Shown here: piece by piece, positions 10,901 to 22,798 of the stretch
How positions within the stretch are numbered: position 1 is the stretch's first letter
Layout: each line of letters opens with the position of its first letter
NCBI GenBank assembly: GCA_009746045.1
Contig: RPFO01000645.1
Span: 537,185 to 601,184, forward strand
From: Mesostigma viride
Taxonomy: Eukaryota > Streptophyta > Mesostigmatophyceae > Mesostigmatales > Mesostigmataceae
Reading direction: 5' to 3'
DNA: 64,000 bases
Notes under the pieces: model-generated
Databases searched by the model: none
Seen by the model: only the letters and a program-made list of their open reading frames with translations
Told to the model about the DNA's origin: nothing
Program-made: the position numbers and the translations under genes

Positions 10901-13669
10901 GGTCATGACCAGGTGTATAACATTACTTGGGGGTGATGGCACTACATGAGATGGTCGGGTCGTGACCAGGTGCCAGGTGTATAACATTACTTGGGGGTGA
11001 TGGCACTACATGAGATGGTCGGGTCATGACCAGGTGTATAACATTACTTGGGGGTGATGGCACTACATGAGATGGTCGGGTCGTGACCAGGTGTATAACA
11101 TTACTTGGGGGTGATGGCACTACATGAGATGGTCGGGTCATGACCAGGTGTATAACATTACTTGGGGGTGATGGCACTACATGAGATGGTCGGGTCGTGA
11201 CCAGGTGTATAACATTACTTGGGGGTGATGGCACCACATGAGATGGTCGGGTCGTGACCAGGTGTATAACATTACTTGGGGGTGATGGCACCACATGAGA
11301 TGGTCGGGTCATGACCAGGTGTATAACATTACTTGGGGGTGATGGCACCACATGAGATGGTCGGGTCATGACCAGGTGTATAACATTACTTGGGGGTGAT
11401 GGCACTACATGAGATGGTCGGGTCATGACCAGGTGCATAACATTACTTGGGGGTGATGGCACTACATGAGATGGTCGGGTCGTGACCAGGTGTATAACAT
11501 TACTTGGGGGTGATGGCACTACATGAGATGGTCGGGTCGTGACCAGGTGTATAACATTACTTGGGGGTGATGGCACTACATGAGATGGTCGGGTCGTGAC
11601 CAGGTGTATAACATTACTTGGGGGTGATGGCACTACATGAGATGGTCGGGTCATGACCAGGTGTATAACATTACTTGGGGGTGATGGCACCACATGAGAT
11701 GGTCGGGTCATGACCAGGTGTATAACATTACTTGGGGGTGATGGCACCACATGAGATGGTCGGGTCGTGACCAGGTGTATAACATTACTTGGGGGTGATG
11801 GCACCACATGAGATGGTCGGGTCATGACCAGGTGTATAACATTACTTGGGGGTGATGCCACCACATGAGATGGTCGGGTCGTGACCAGGTGTATAACATT
11901 ACTTGGGGGTGATGGCACTACATGAGATGGTCGGGTCATGACCAGGTGCCAGGTGTATAACATTACTTGGGGGTGATGGCACTAACGGATGATGCCCCTC
12001 CGTGCGAAGCGAGCTCCTACCTGCCCCCGAACACGCCGTTGCGGCACACGATGACCAAATCCCCGGGCTCCACCAGGTTTACAAAGCAGGCCTCCATGCC
12101 CGCGGAGCCGGGCGCCGACACGGGGAAGGTGAGCCGGTGGGTGGTCTGGAACGCCACCTGGCAGCATAGGGGTGGTGGTGTGTGGTGTGGTGTAATGTGA
12201 TGGGGTGTGATGTTGGTGTGCGTGGACAGGGGGGGATGGGAGTGGGGTTGGGGGGGGTTGGGGGGGAAAGGGAGGGGAAGGGCAACAAGGCAGCCACATA
12301 CCATGCAAGTTAAACTGGCGAAGCAAACCATGTGGTCAGGGCAGTCTTACGATAAACTACGTTGGCAGATACCATAAGTGCTGCGTTTCCGTATGCTGTA
12401 GCGCGTTAAGAATGAGAAGAAGAAAAAAATTACGGTTTTTATCAATCCTGATGTTGTGAAGTATGATAGACTCATCTTAAGAATGTTGATAATGCTATGG
12501 GGGCACACAGCAGAAAGAATTATATATCGCGTTCGATAGGTGCCATAATCAACATGCCAATAAATGCTGGCACAGGCATGTATATGGAGGTGGGTGCTGT
12601 CCAGTGGCCGCAGCCCGCAAGTCGTATCAACCAGGCAGATTGCAGTCAAGGGCCCAAACAGAGTCACCACTACGACCCCCTCACACCACACAAATGCAGC
12701 AGAGGACATTAGCAGCAGAACGAGGCCTAGTGGTTGCCCTGAAAATGAGGATCCAACCAGTTCCCGGGTGTTCAATCAGGGATTCGCAGCAGGGTGTTCC
12801 TATGAGTGGCATACCGTGCCACATGCCCTGCTAAGAGTATGGCTGCTATGCCAAAACCATACAAAACAAGACCAACCTTCTTAGTGAACAAATTACTTAT
12901 TTATGGCTCAATAATGAAACCGATCATGCTATCGACAGCCCACGCGGTTGACATCTGCCCATAACGATGGGGCGATGACACCCAAATGGAATAACCGTGC
13001 AGTGAAGGCCAGCGGGTTGGTCTCAAACGCTAAAAGCATACTTGATGTCGTGGAACCAACTAACGCAGTGACCATACGTGGTAATAACGACTGGTACGCT
13101 TCGGCAGCAAGAGGCAGTGAAGGTATACATCGGAGACTAGATGGCACTGGTCTGCCGACGCTTCGACAATCAACGTCCTTGGGTTTTGTGCTTTTGTACA
13201 ACAGCCGAGAAACCATTACGAGTAGAGTTAGAAAATTAAATTGGGAGCAATGGAAAAACCGCAAGGTTAACAATGAACTAGTTCACAAAAAAAATGAAAT
13301 CCAGCTTACCCTCAACATTTCTTTTATTTCGTCCATCATGGTCACAAACGCGGGGTCCAGATGCCCAACAGTCGGTCTCGCCATGGCTTGCAAGACTCGA
13401 GGGTGTACGTCACTCGGCCCAGGACCCATCAGAACCCTGACAGGAGGATTGAAGCTTTTGAATTGTTTATCTGGAGAAGCCATAGCTCTTACGTCGAAAG
13501 CAGGAAAGCCACGGGCGGTTTTCAAGCAAGGTTTAATTGCAGAGGGACGCAAAAATGTGAGGCGAAATCGCTTTGGCAAAAAGCCGGTAGCGGGATCCGA
13601 GGGTGCAGAAACGGGAAAGCAGCCACTCGAGGAGTCCAAAAGCCGAGTGCTAGCGTCAATGGCGTACAT
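4955..13669 (-). CDS. Alanine:glyoxylate (serine:glyoxylate) aminotransferase, class V PLP enzyme
   Basis: Converts glyoxylate to glycine with an amino donor, as in photorespiration and glycolate metabolism. Four exons in order: 13669-13310, 12157-12021, 6581-6203 and 5479-4955. Every junction is GT-AG and phases close, giving 466 residues. The core starts near residue 75 ([17 protein letters not shown]). Then come [10 protein letters not shown] in exon 2, [20 protein letters not shown] and YSGSQK in exon 3, with the PLP lysine at about residue 265. Exon 4 carries [13 protein letters not shown] and WRIGLMGA. The start is the first ATG of the frame (MYAIDAST); a codon 48 bases upstream is TTG, not ATG. 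The roughly 60-residue basic, Ser-rich lead looks like an organelle transit peptide, and no C-terminal SKL-like peroxisome signal is seen (ends GAPKN). Intron 2 (6582-12020) is almost wholly minisatellite. Confidence 0.92.
6756..11984. repeat. 57-bp minisatellite, 91 units, inside aminotransferase intron 2
   Basis: Units start CATGAGATGGTCGGGTC. By coordinate arithmetic the array is 85 units of 57 bp plus six of 64 bp (total 5229 bp) with no other indel. The six long units carry an extra 7 bp (CCAGGTGCCAGGTG instead of CCAGGTG), just before positions 7131, 8278, 9938, 10686, 10978 and 11954. Almost all other variation is at three sites: TCGTGACC/TCATGACC, GGCACC/GGCACT and CTTGGG/CTTAGG. As 57 is 19 codons, long open frames of up to 612 codons appear on the minus strand; the 7-bp insertions explain where they change frame. 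These are not genes. Confidence 0.97.
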
Positions 13670-14780
13670 GGAAGGCAATGGGCTCACTGGGCTAGGCGAG
13701 AATGGTTTGTGACGCAAAGAACACGCCCCCTTGAACTAAACGTCACCGAGCTGGAGTTGCAAAATTACGTGTACAGTCATGCCTAGTCACGCGCGCCTAG
13801 CCGCCTAGTCATGCGCGCCCGGTCACCTGGACGGCTTGCGACTTGTGCAGGAAGAATAAACGACACGTGTGTTGAGCCGCGTTCAACGGATCAGGTTGTG
13901 AGTTTCGGATTCTTATAATTACACGGGGCGATTTTTTGGGGGCTGCCAGAAGATACTTGTGGCTTCAAGGTGGCTTACTAGAAAATTGCTACAGCGACAA
14001 ATTAGGCTTATTACGCTCGCCGCGTGCCACGTGGATACCCACAACCGCCTGCAGAAATCCTGCCAGCGCCACGAACGCTGGCAACAACAACAACTCACAA
14101 CTCACAACTCACACACTCACAACCCACAACCACAAACTGGGAGTCAGAATATTTTATAACCATGGAATCTGGCTTGTGACTTGTCCACAGTTGTAAGTAC
14201 GCAATCTACGAAGCCACTGCTCAGCTTAGCTGGATGTACAGTATCCACAACGATACCTTGCGTACCTACCGCCAGAGTAGAGGATCCATGGAGGATAGGA
14301 AAGCCATGATATTGCCAGGCCAACAGGCAACAAACCTGAGTGAAGGCCCGAAGGGAGAAGCTTGAGGCACTGGGATTTTAATTTATTTTATTTGCCATGT
14401 CTATTGTTCAAGCTAGTCATTTCGTAGGTTCGAAGGCATGCCTATTGTCCGGTAGCAACGCGCGCCCGGATGGGGTGGCGACATCATGGGCCAGGTCACC
14501 TAGCGCGGTTAAAAGTGAAAGCCCAGTGGTAAGTTGAAGGGGACGGTCACGCAATTTTACACATCTTTTGGAAGAGCGTATAAATGACACCCAAATATAT
14601 AATTGTATGCTTATGGCATCGAAGCGCACATACTTAAAACTTTAACAAAACTAGTCAGCGGATAACACCTGCATAATACCTGCACACACCGTTTACTGTG
14701 GTTCGAAAGCCTGGAAGTTGGTGTTTTCAGGACATTGTCTGAAAACATATTGCAGCCTTAGTTGATGAAGAAGCGTCTAG
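13670..14780. promoter_or_regulatory. Divergent upstream region of aminotransferase and DUF1995 genes
   Basis: About 1.1 kb separates the two oppositely read genes and should hold both promoters and 5' UTRs, and perhaps a missed first exon of the DUF1995 gene. A CAACTCA-rich simple repeat sits at about 14090-14138. No TATA box or other motif can be assigned with confidence. Confidence 0.4.
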
Positions 14781-15144
14781 CATCGTGTCCTGAATGCGGG
14801 ATTGACTCCTCAGCAGGCGTGGCTGTCAGGTTCTCGCCCGAACACCAAGCTCTCACTGGGCCACCGCAATCAGTCCAAGAACCGCGTTCGGAAGGCCGCG
14901 GCAGCTGGCGATGGGGACGTCGCTCCAGTGCTCATGTCATCAGCAGGAGAAGCGGAATCCGATAAGGTTGTTGACACCAGAGACGACAGGTGAGTGAGGA
15001 GCGCCTGTACGCCATTCACGCTTGCTCCTCAGATGACGTCGCTAACCAACCAAACGAAGCCACCTTGGCAGTACCCATCCGAAGCGGTAGGGCATCAGTG
15101 ACCGCGTGTACCTTAATGCACATGCAGGTGGCATTATGATCCCC

Positions 15145-15188
<44 letters not shown>

Positions 15189-18100
15189 CGCATCGATGAT
15201 GCGAGCGCACTCTATCCCCAGGTACCCCCGGCATGAGGTTGTGCACAGCCGGCACAGTTCGACGATGCTGCCCTGTGTGTCGCACAGTTAGGGATGGGAA
15301 AAGCGTGCCAGGCATGACACCGTGAGGGAGCTGAGAATCTGCAGGACGCTTTGCGTCCAGACATGCGAATGTTGCATTTGTCACTGGGAGAGCGGAGTAG
15401 CGAGGGGAGGAGGGAGGGGGGAGGGGAGGGGGAGGGGGAGGGAGGGGGAGGGAGGGGGAGGGGGAGGGGGAGGGGGGGAGGGGAGGGGGAGGGGGAGGGG
15501 AGGGGGAGGGGGAGGGGAGGGGGAGGGGAGGGGGAGGGGGAGGGGGAGGGGGAGGGGTGGTACTTTTGTTCACTGCTTCATCTTTTGCATCTTATTGCTT
15601 GGTTGCTATCGCCCCCCCACACACACCCTCTTGCGCCCACCATGCCGTCATGATATATCCGTCTGCCGCAGCGTGCTTCCGGACTCGTTCGAAGGCTCCC
15701 TCATTGCTGCGGCAAAGGCAGCGGCTCGCATCATCAACAGCGGCGCCGGCACGCGCGTGCTGGTACGCACTACTCCATATCAATGACACAACCCATGTGT
15801 CACAACCCATCGGTTCGCGCCATCACCATATGCCTCCCAATGCCCTCATCCACATCCACATCCACATCCACACCCAGACCCACACCCACACCCACACCCA
15901 CACCCACACCCACACCCACACCCACACCCACGCCCACGCCCACGCCCACGCCCACGCCCACGCCCACGCCCACGCCCACGCCCACGCCCACGCCCACACC
16001 CACACCCACACCCACACCCACACCCACACCCACATCCACATCCACACCCACAAAACCACACACCTCCTGGTATGAGCTGCTCTGCTGCAAGTTAATATTG
16101 CAAAGCCTGGTTTTCCAAGACACTTCCATGGCGTAAGCCCTTTGGTAGGGCTTGCCCCCTCACTATCATGTGTGCACACTTAAGAGGCGGCAGCCTGCCT
16201 CTATAGATGGAAAAGCAACCAGGGCTTGACTGTTTCGCCCTGCAAGTAGCTGCACAAATGGGTCGCTGAGGACCGTGCCATGCTCCTGCTGGCATTTGTA
16301 TTGTCATCACCGGCGTGCCCACACGTGTATCTGCTGCAGTAGCCGACTGCCTTGATAGACTTTGAATCAATATTCTTTGCGACGTCCGACACCGCTTGCA
16401 AATAGCAGTGGTGGCGTGCTGCACGATGCTTAATATGTCATACATCGATCATCGCGGCTGCATCACCGCTGCACATAGCTGTGTTGTATGCACCGGCATC
16501 AGACACAGGATTGTGGCAGTTGCAGATAAATGTCACTGGGTTGCCTGCCCTTGGTTAGGTATATGCGTGCTTGTGCAAGTGCATCTTTTTATGTGGCTGA
16601 CAAGCCAAAAGACAATGTTCCTATGTGTGTATGCGTGCCCCAGAATTCACCACCATCTTATATAGTCACTGCCCTCTCTCGGCTTGGCACACTTTTCATA
16701 CACATGCACCTTGCCGCACCCCCCCTAACCCCTATGCCCTTCCCCCCTACCCCTTGCTCCCTCCATGATCCCCCCTTCAACCCCCAGGTGGAGGTGATCG
16801 TTCCAGAACTGGAGATCAAGGCGGACGACGGCGACCAGCAGCGCGAGTGGGACATGTGCGGCATGTTCGTGGCCGCGCTGACACAGCTCACGGGGCAAGG
16901 GGCGGTGCGTGCGAGGGTACACTGGGCAGTAGCACCTGGCAGCCGTACGCATGGTTTCTCCCTTTGCAGTAGCACCTGGCAGCCGTGCGCATGGTTTCTC
17001 CCTTTGCAGTAGCACCTGGCAGCCGTACGCATGGTTTCTCCCTTTGCAGTAGCACCTGGCAGCCGTACGCATGGTTTCTCCCTTTGCAGTAGCACCTGGC
17101 AGCCGTACGCATGGTTTCTCCCTTTGCAGTAGCACCTGGCAGCCGTACGCATGGTTTCTCCCTTTGCAGTAGCACCTGGCAGCCGTACGCATGATGGTTT
17201 CTCCCTTTGCAGTAGCACCTGGCAGCCGTACGCTTGGTTTCTCCCTTTGCAGTAGCACCTGGCAGCCGTACGCATGGTTTCTCCCTTTGCAGTAGCACCT
17301 GGCAGCCGTACGCATGGTTTCTCCCTGCAGAACGAGGATGCAAGCCATGTCCTTTTGCCCTTCTCATCATCTGCCATCGTTCCATTAGGTGTGGCGTGTG
17401 TGCATCAAGTGAATGCAGTACCTTTGCGTGGCCGCCTGTGGCACTACCCTGCCGCACAGTTTTGCGGTCCCTGTGCTGGCTGTGGCTTCATGCGGAGATC
17501 ATTTGTCAGACCCTGCCATGCTGGAGGGCGTCCCTCTGCACCGTTCCATCCTTTGAAACAGGAATGCAATAGAACTTCAGCGACAAGACCAAATGTGTAG
17601 CATATGCATTGTGCTTCCTGCAGTACTAGCCAGTTTCACTTTATTGTGGCACTGTATGGATTGACGGCTGGCGACTGCATTGCCCCGCGTAGGGAACGAG
17701 GGGCAGTGGAGTCACCCATCCCCCCATGGCAGCACCACATCCATGGTCGGCATCCCCATCAACTTCCCGTAGACACATATCGGGCACATGTTGGCTTGCC
17801 TGATCGCCTTACCTTGCCTGGAAACGCATTGTCGGTTGGGTGGCCTGCGTGGCATTGGAGTTGGGGTGTCCCTGGATGGGGTTTCGGCGTGCCTGGCCAA
17901 GCAGGGCGTGCGTGCCATCTTCCCTGACGCAGGCGCGGCCGCCATGCTAAAAAACGCGTGGGTGGACGCGTCGTTCCAGATCGGGAGGTACTGCCAACTG
18001 TCACTTTTCTTGATCCTGTGTCTCCATCCGGCAGGTATCTGTTGCAATATGTGTAAAAAAAACTTGTTTTTGAATTCCTTGTTGCTATCAGATGGCACAC

Positions 18101-21048
18101 ATACTGTGCATGTGTACTATCAGCAGCCATGCCAGCCAGCCAGCCGCCGCCGCCGCCGCCGCACGCCCTTTCTTAGCGATTCAATCATCGTTCCGCATTG
18201 GCACGCGGCCCAAGCAGCAACGACCGGCCATCGTGCCCGGAACATGCGCCCTAGGCAGGTGGTAGTGTCACGTCCGAACCATGGCACACGCAAGCATGGT
18301 TGCAGGAGATGGTTAACCCTGTTATGCATCGCAAATGGCAGTATCAACGACAGGTGCATGGAAGTTTCAGGCCATGCGTATGACTGGTGTCAATGTGACG
18401 GAATGTGTTGGGGCCGTTCATTATTTGTCAGCCTTTCGGGGGGGTGGAGCCCTGATTGCCACATCTGCTTGTACCCCCCGCACCCGCAGCAACTTGCCCG
18501 CTTTCCAGCCCGATCGCATGGGACAGTGATGCAGTTATTGGGTTTTCCCCACCCCCGCAGTGCCGACCCTTACGCATGTGTACATAATACTACCTTCTCT
18601 CTCTAGTGTGTGTGTGTCACAGCCACACATCATGGCCACACCCATGTGTCGCATGAACTATCTATTCCATGTCTATTCCATGTCTATTCATCGTCCTTCA
18701 TTCACCGCGTCTTCCGTTGTCTTTCCGCTCCTGCTCTCTCTCTCCCTTCTCGCCCCGCCCCTGGCCACAGCCTGAACGACCGCAAGCCAGTGGGCGACGA
18801 GGACACGCTGGCCGTGCTGTGCGTTCCGGACCACCAGATGGTGGACACAGTGAGGCGCATCGCGTCCAACCTGGCCACCGAGGAGGTGGTGCGTGCGCGC
18901 GCTGTCTGGGCTGCTATTGGTTGTTAAGCTAGCAACGGATTAGCTACTAGTAAGAACTTTCTGTATCTCCTTATACTTCCGTTAGAAGTACTATTTAGCT
19001 GATCGCTTGATAAGAACGGATCTTCGTTGGGAGGCCACGGACTTGCTTGACATACCATGTGTTCGCTGTTTCTTGTCGGGATGCTGTTTACTAGATCAAG
19101 TACAGTCGACACCCCGTTCCCCGCGCGCAGAGAATGAGGGCCAGTCGTTTATCCTTGACCACCAAGTGCGGGCACTAGCCAGGGGCCCAAGCCAACATTG
19201 GTAATAGATAAAGGTACTTTGATGGATACTGCGATAAAGGGGGTTGGCGTGCGATACTGTTGTACGTGCTGGCGCCATTCGCTGCGCCTTGCACATATCA
19301 TATGCCAATGTAGTCACGTGGCCCAAAAGCGTTGCCTTACCACGGCCTTTTTCTTTTCTGGTACCAGCATTTTCTGATACCAGCCAGCCCATGTGCATGC
19401 AAATTCAGATACATCTTCGTATCAATTCTCGTTTATCTTCATGAACTGACCCGTGACTCACCGACGGCATAAACCTGTGCCCCCCCCCTGCCCCCCCCCA
19501 GGTGCGCCCGATGGTCATGTTCAACCCGCGCCTGTTCAGCGGCGACGTGGGTATTGGCCTAAACGTGCGCCGCACGCGCCAGGAGCTGCTGGACACGTTC
19601 GTCACCGCCTACTCTCTGCGGCCGCTGCCCCAGGTGGACGGCACGCTCTTCCGCGAGTACCCAGGGTGAGCACCTTTCTTTCACCTTGTGTGTGTGCTGT
19701 TGGCTCGTGTTCACTCTGCAAGCAGCTGGGGTGGCGCATTGTTCGTTTGTGGTGGTGGGCTGGGTAGGAAAGCAACTAAGGTTAAAGCTCAAACGACTCC
19801 CTGCTTTCGGAAAATTAAGAAGTATTATATGTATCATGTATAAGAAGTATATGATATATTATATATAAGAAGTATTATTATATGTTTATTTTTTATTCAG
19901 GGGGGGGGGGAGCCAGGAAGGGCACAAGCATGGCCTCATATGTGAGATGAATACCGCATACACGCGCGTGGTGGGGCGCCTTGTGCTCCGTGCACAACGC
20001 GTGGCCCAAACATGCAGCCAGCGGGAACATGCCTCTCGAAGCAAGCCATAAGCCGTGGGGGTAGGCAGCATGGTCGGAATTTTTTTAGCAGTGTGTAGTA
20101 ACAGCAGGCAGCATGATGTGCCTTTCCACCAGCGTGCCATGGCACAGTAGCGCGCTTGCTCCTGCTGGGCCTATTGTGTGGGTATCCCTCGACCTGTTTT
20201 AAACAGTATATGAGGCGCTGGGGACCTCGCCTGTCCGTGATGTGAGTAGCTCAAGGATTTGTTGAAAAATGTGTTCGGAGTCTTCAAGGCCTGTCGCATA
20301 TGTTTTGCCTTAGAACACGGACGACATGCACTTGCGCTGCCTGTGCTCTGCGTTGATTGTAACAATTTATTTGGTTTCTGCATCTCCAACAGCACCGGTG
20401 CCCCCCTTTCTGAGCATTGTTGGATGGTATGTCGGAGCAATATTGTCTTTTGTTTACGCCGCGTGCCCCTCTGTGTGCGACTGCCACCGCGGCGCCAGGC
20501 GCTGGAAGGTGTTCCTCCCCGACACGGAGGTGGAGGGCCGCTACCGGCTGGTGGAGGAGACCGACACGCGGCCCTCTGCGGACCGGCTGGACGTGAGTGT
20601 GCCCTCATCCACTGCTTGGGATGCTGTTGGTGTGGGTGGGTTGGGGATTGATTCCCATGGGGGTGGTGAGTGGGGGGAGATTAGCGGGGGGGGGGGGGGG
20701 CACAGAAGCAGATGGCTGTTTGCTCAAAGTTGAATTGAGCTATCGCGGTGGAGTTCCTTTTACTCATGATGTGGTAAATCGATGTCCTTGTTTCGTAGAT
20801 CGTATAGATCCTACTGTCGTGTAGAATGCAGGCGTGCAGTGGTTTCCGTGATGCATGGAACCCACCCTTGTATGCCTTCGCTGTACCCCTGCTGCCTGCT
20901 GGGTGTGGACACCTGTTTTGAAACCATGCAGCAAATCTACCTGCGGGAATTAGGCGGTGGAGAGACCGGGGACATGCCAGCGGCAGCATCCAACACGCTT
21001 GGAGTGCTCGCATCGTTGAACCGATTCATGAGGTCACTGACCCAGTGA
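14781..21048 (+). CDS. DUF1995-domain protein, probably plastid-targeted
   Basis: Exons 14781-14989, 15672-15762, 16788-16904, 17905-17987, 18771-18888, 19502-19665, 20499-20592 and 20932-21048 join in matching phase into 330 codons ending TGA. Conserved DUF1995 blocks are LPDSFEGSLIAAAKAA, GVRAIFPDAGAAA, SLNDRKPVGDEDTLAVL, MVMFNPRLFSGDVGIGLNVR, RWKVFLPDTEVEGRYRL and the tail LGVLASLNRFMRSLTQ. The family occurs in plants, algae and cyanobacteria and has no settled biochemical function. The N-terminal part is rich in Ser, Arg and Ala and ends KNRVRKAAAAG, like a green-algal chloroplast transit peptide. No in-frame ATG lies before 14781 because a stop abuts it, so either a small upstream exon supplies the start or translation begins at the ATG near 14935. 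The acceptors of exons 1 and 4 are the least certain. Confidence 0.8.
15146..15187. repeat. (TA)n microsatellite, about 21 repeats
   Basis: An uninterrupted TA run in intron 1 of the DUF1995 gene, prone to length change and to cruciform or melting behaviour. Confidence 0.97.
15402..15557 (+). repeat. G-rich (GGGGAG)n tract in DUF1995 intron 1
   Basis: About 155 bases of almost pure purine on the plus (coding) strand, built from GGGGAG and GGGAG steps. Dozens of closely spaced G runs on the sense strand could form RNA or DNA G-quadruplexes within the pre-mRNA. Frames reading Gly/Arg/Glu here are artefacts. Confidence 0.95.
15846..16052. repeat. Hexanucleotide satellite (CCCACA/CCCACG/CCACAT) in DUF1995 intron 2
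   Basis: About 34 hexamers arranged as blocks: CCACAT, then CCCACA, then CCCACG (about 15928-15997), then CCCACA and CCACAT again. The near-mirror block order suggests growth from the centre. Frames reading His-Thr, Pro-Thr or Val-Gly here are artefacts. Confidence 0.95.
16929..17331 (+). repeat. 40-bp minisatellite, 10 copies, in DUF1995 intron 3
   Basis: The unit AGCACCTGGCAGCCGTACGC continues with ATGGTTTCTCCCTTTGCAGT. Copies start at 16931, 16971, 17011, 17051, 17091, 17131, 17171, 17214, 17254 and 17294; one unit carries a 3-bp ATG insertion. Each unit holds a pyrimidine stretch followed by TTTGCAG, which looks like a 3' splice site in the direction of the gene. The genuine acceptor used here is placed downstream at 17904. 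Confidence 0.93.
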
Positions 21049-22314
21049 TCTACGAATACACATTGCCTATGCAGTTTAGCTGCATCTCTCAGGAAAAAGC
21101 GAAGCAAGTCGGTTGCTTACAGGTCCCCAACCCATTAAGGCTTAATGATTTGATGAGCATGTGTTGTGCCGTCATTCATTCATTCATTCATTCATTCACG
21201 CGCCTCCGTTGGGAGAGTCACGGGGTACCAACTTTTGAGTAGGTACCTTTCATTCCTGTTTGATACACAGCAAGAAGGGGGCACGGGACCCACCCCTTCC
21301 CTCGTTGCCTTGAGAGGCAGGCCACACGTGCAAGTCCAAGTAAACTGCTCACTGGGAGAGTATGGCAACTACGGTGGGCCGTCATGGTGAACATGCTATA
21401 TCATTTATGAACTGAATCGATCACACGATCATGTTTGTAGATTAAGTAAAAGCGTGAACATGCACTGAAGGCATGGCACGGAGTACCCGATGAGGTACTT
21501 TTCTATGCGGATACTTCACCCGCGAAGGCAAGTGGCGCGACTCACTCGCCCAGGTCTGGAGTCGCATATAGCAACTCCGCGTCATCCAGATCGACTATCC
21601 AAGATGACTGTACGCGCGGCCATGAATATGACGGGTGTGGGGGTACTTTGCATGCTGTAACCCCCGATAGCCAAGGATCACTGTTAATTTAATTTGTGGA
21701 TTGATAATGTAGCCCAATTTGAAGGTTACATCGATCGAAGTTTCACATATCGATTGGCCAGCCAATTGCCACATGTATTAAATATGAAGTGAGACAACTA
21801 TGCCTGTGTCAACTATGAAGTTAGATGGTCCAACTATAATTACTTACATCAGAGTGGAGGCACCCACTAAACAAAGCCAACGCAAACAAGATATACCACG
21901 ACAAAATAGCTACAGCCGGCATTGGACACTCGATCCACAAGTGCTGCACGGAATGAAGTAAAACAGCCTAATATATAACCGTGCTGCGCCGCAAAGTCAG
22001 CTCGCGTGCGCAGGAGCAAGATTTCAGCCATAGCCCGGGCAATCGCTACCGAAAGGCGTTTGCGCCAATACGATGTCCAGGTCCGCGCTGCCCGCAAGGG
22101 GCCCGCTGCATGGGCGCTGGCCCTCCAGGTCCAGGCGGTCCTCACGGAGCCAGCAGTACTCCTTAAAGAAAGCCGGCAGTCAGGGTCCCCATGCATGGCC
22201 CGGACTCCTCCATGCAAGACAAAGGGCACCACACGGTGGTGCCCGACGTCCCATTGTTGCCACATACATGTATACAGCCGGCCATCCGAGGCTCCCTGCA
22301 ATGGGATGTACTGT
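21049..22314. other. Intergenic region with dispersed repeat and ORF2-like fragment
   Basis: No gene is supported. 21420-21615 matches, in reverse orientation, 38100-38300 (shared words include ACTCGCCCAGGTCTGGAGTCGCA, here imperfect, and CTCATCGGGTACTCCGTG). 21970-22180 (+) reads RRLRQYDVQVRAARKG and resembles 25600-25735 (+), RRCRQYEDHVRADHG, probably a linker part of a LINE ORF2. A CATT microsatellite lies at about 21174-21197. Confidence 0.5.
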
Positions 22315-22331
22315 GCACATGCATTAAATTA

Positions 22332-22666
22332 AATTATTTAAATTAAATTATAACATGCCTCCGTGGGGAGATCATGTAGCACATATTCCTTGATGGGGGG
22401 TGGAGCTAGGTGGAGGAAGCCGCTTAATCGGACTAACCTAACTCTAAGCTATCTAGTCTATAAAATCCTAACTACACTACTCAGCAAAACGTCTCCTTCC
22501 TCTTGGGGGGGGTTTGCTTGCCCACAGGGGCTGGCGTGTGAGACTGGACAATCTTCTGCCACCGCTTCTTGTTCTGCATATGGCAGTCCAAAGAAGGGAG
22601 AGGGAATGGATGCGGTGTTCAAACTGAGCTGGGACCACAAGGTCGGCCAGCAACATCTGGGTGTAT
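22332..22666 (-). mobile_element. 5'-truncated LINE-B copy flanked by 17-bp direct repeats
   Basis: Contains, on the minus strand, a decayed copy of the ORF2 tail seen at 38.6 kb, followed by the family 3' end (plus-strand reading AACATGCCTCCGTGGGGAG) and an A/T-rich tail. GCACATGCATTAAATTA occurs at 22315-22331 and again at 22667-22683, as expected for target-site duplication; part of it may be tail microhomology. The target is itself the tail of an older LINE-B 3' end at 22684-22795. Confidence 0.75.
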
Positions 22667-22798
22667 GCACATGCATTAAATTATATTAAATTAGAACATG
22701 AATGACTCCGTTGTACCTAGATTGATGTAGCACATATTCCCTTGCTGGATGGATGGAGGTGGGCGAAGCATATGGCATATGCTTCCTAAATATCATGG

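Noticed and set aside
6577-11963. Long minus-strand ORFs of 118-612 codons made of a 19-residue repeat ([12 protein letters not shown] type)
   Set aside because: They arise because the minisatellite period (57 bp) is 19 codons; frames switch exactly at the 7-bp insertions, and the array lies between two exons whose phases join cleanly.
6756-11984. CRISPR-like array
   Set aside because: Direct repeats without unique spacers, inside a eukaryotic intron; a plain minisatellite.
15322-16179. Gly/Arg, Thr-His and Pro-Thr repeat proteins of 70-180 residues
   Set aside because: Frames through purine tracts and CCCACA satellites in introns of the DUF1995 gene.
16658-17457. Minus-strand Cys/Arg-rich repeat ORFs (RCYCKGRNHAYGCQVLLQ type)
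   Set aside because: Antisense reading of the 40-bp intron minisatellite.
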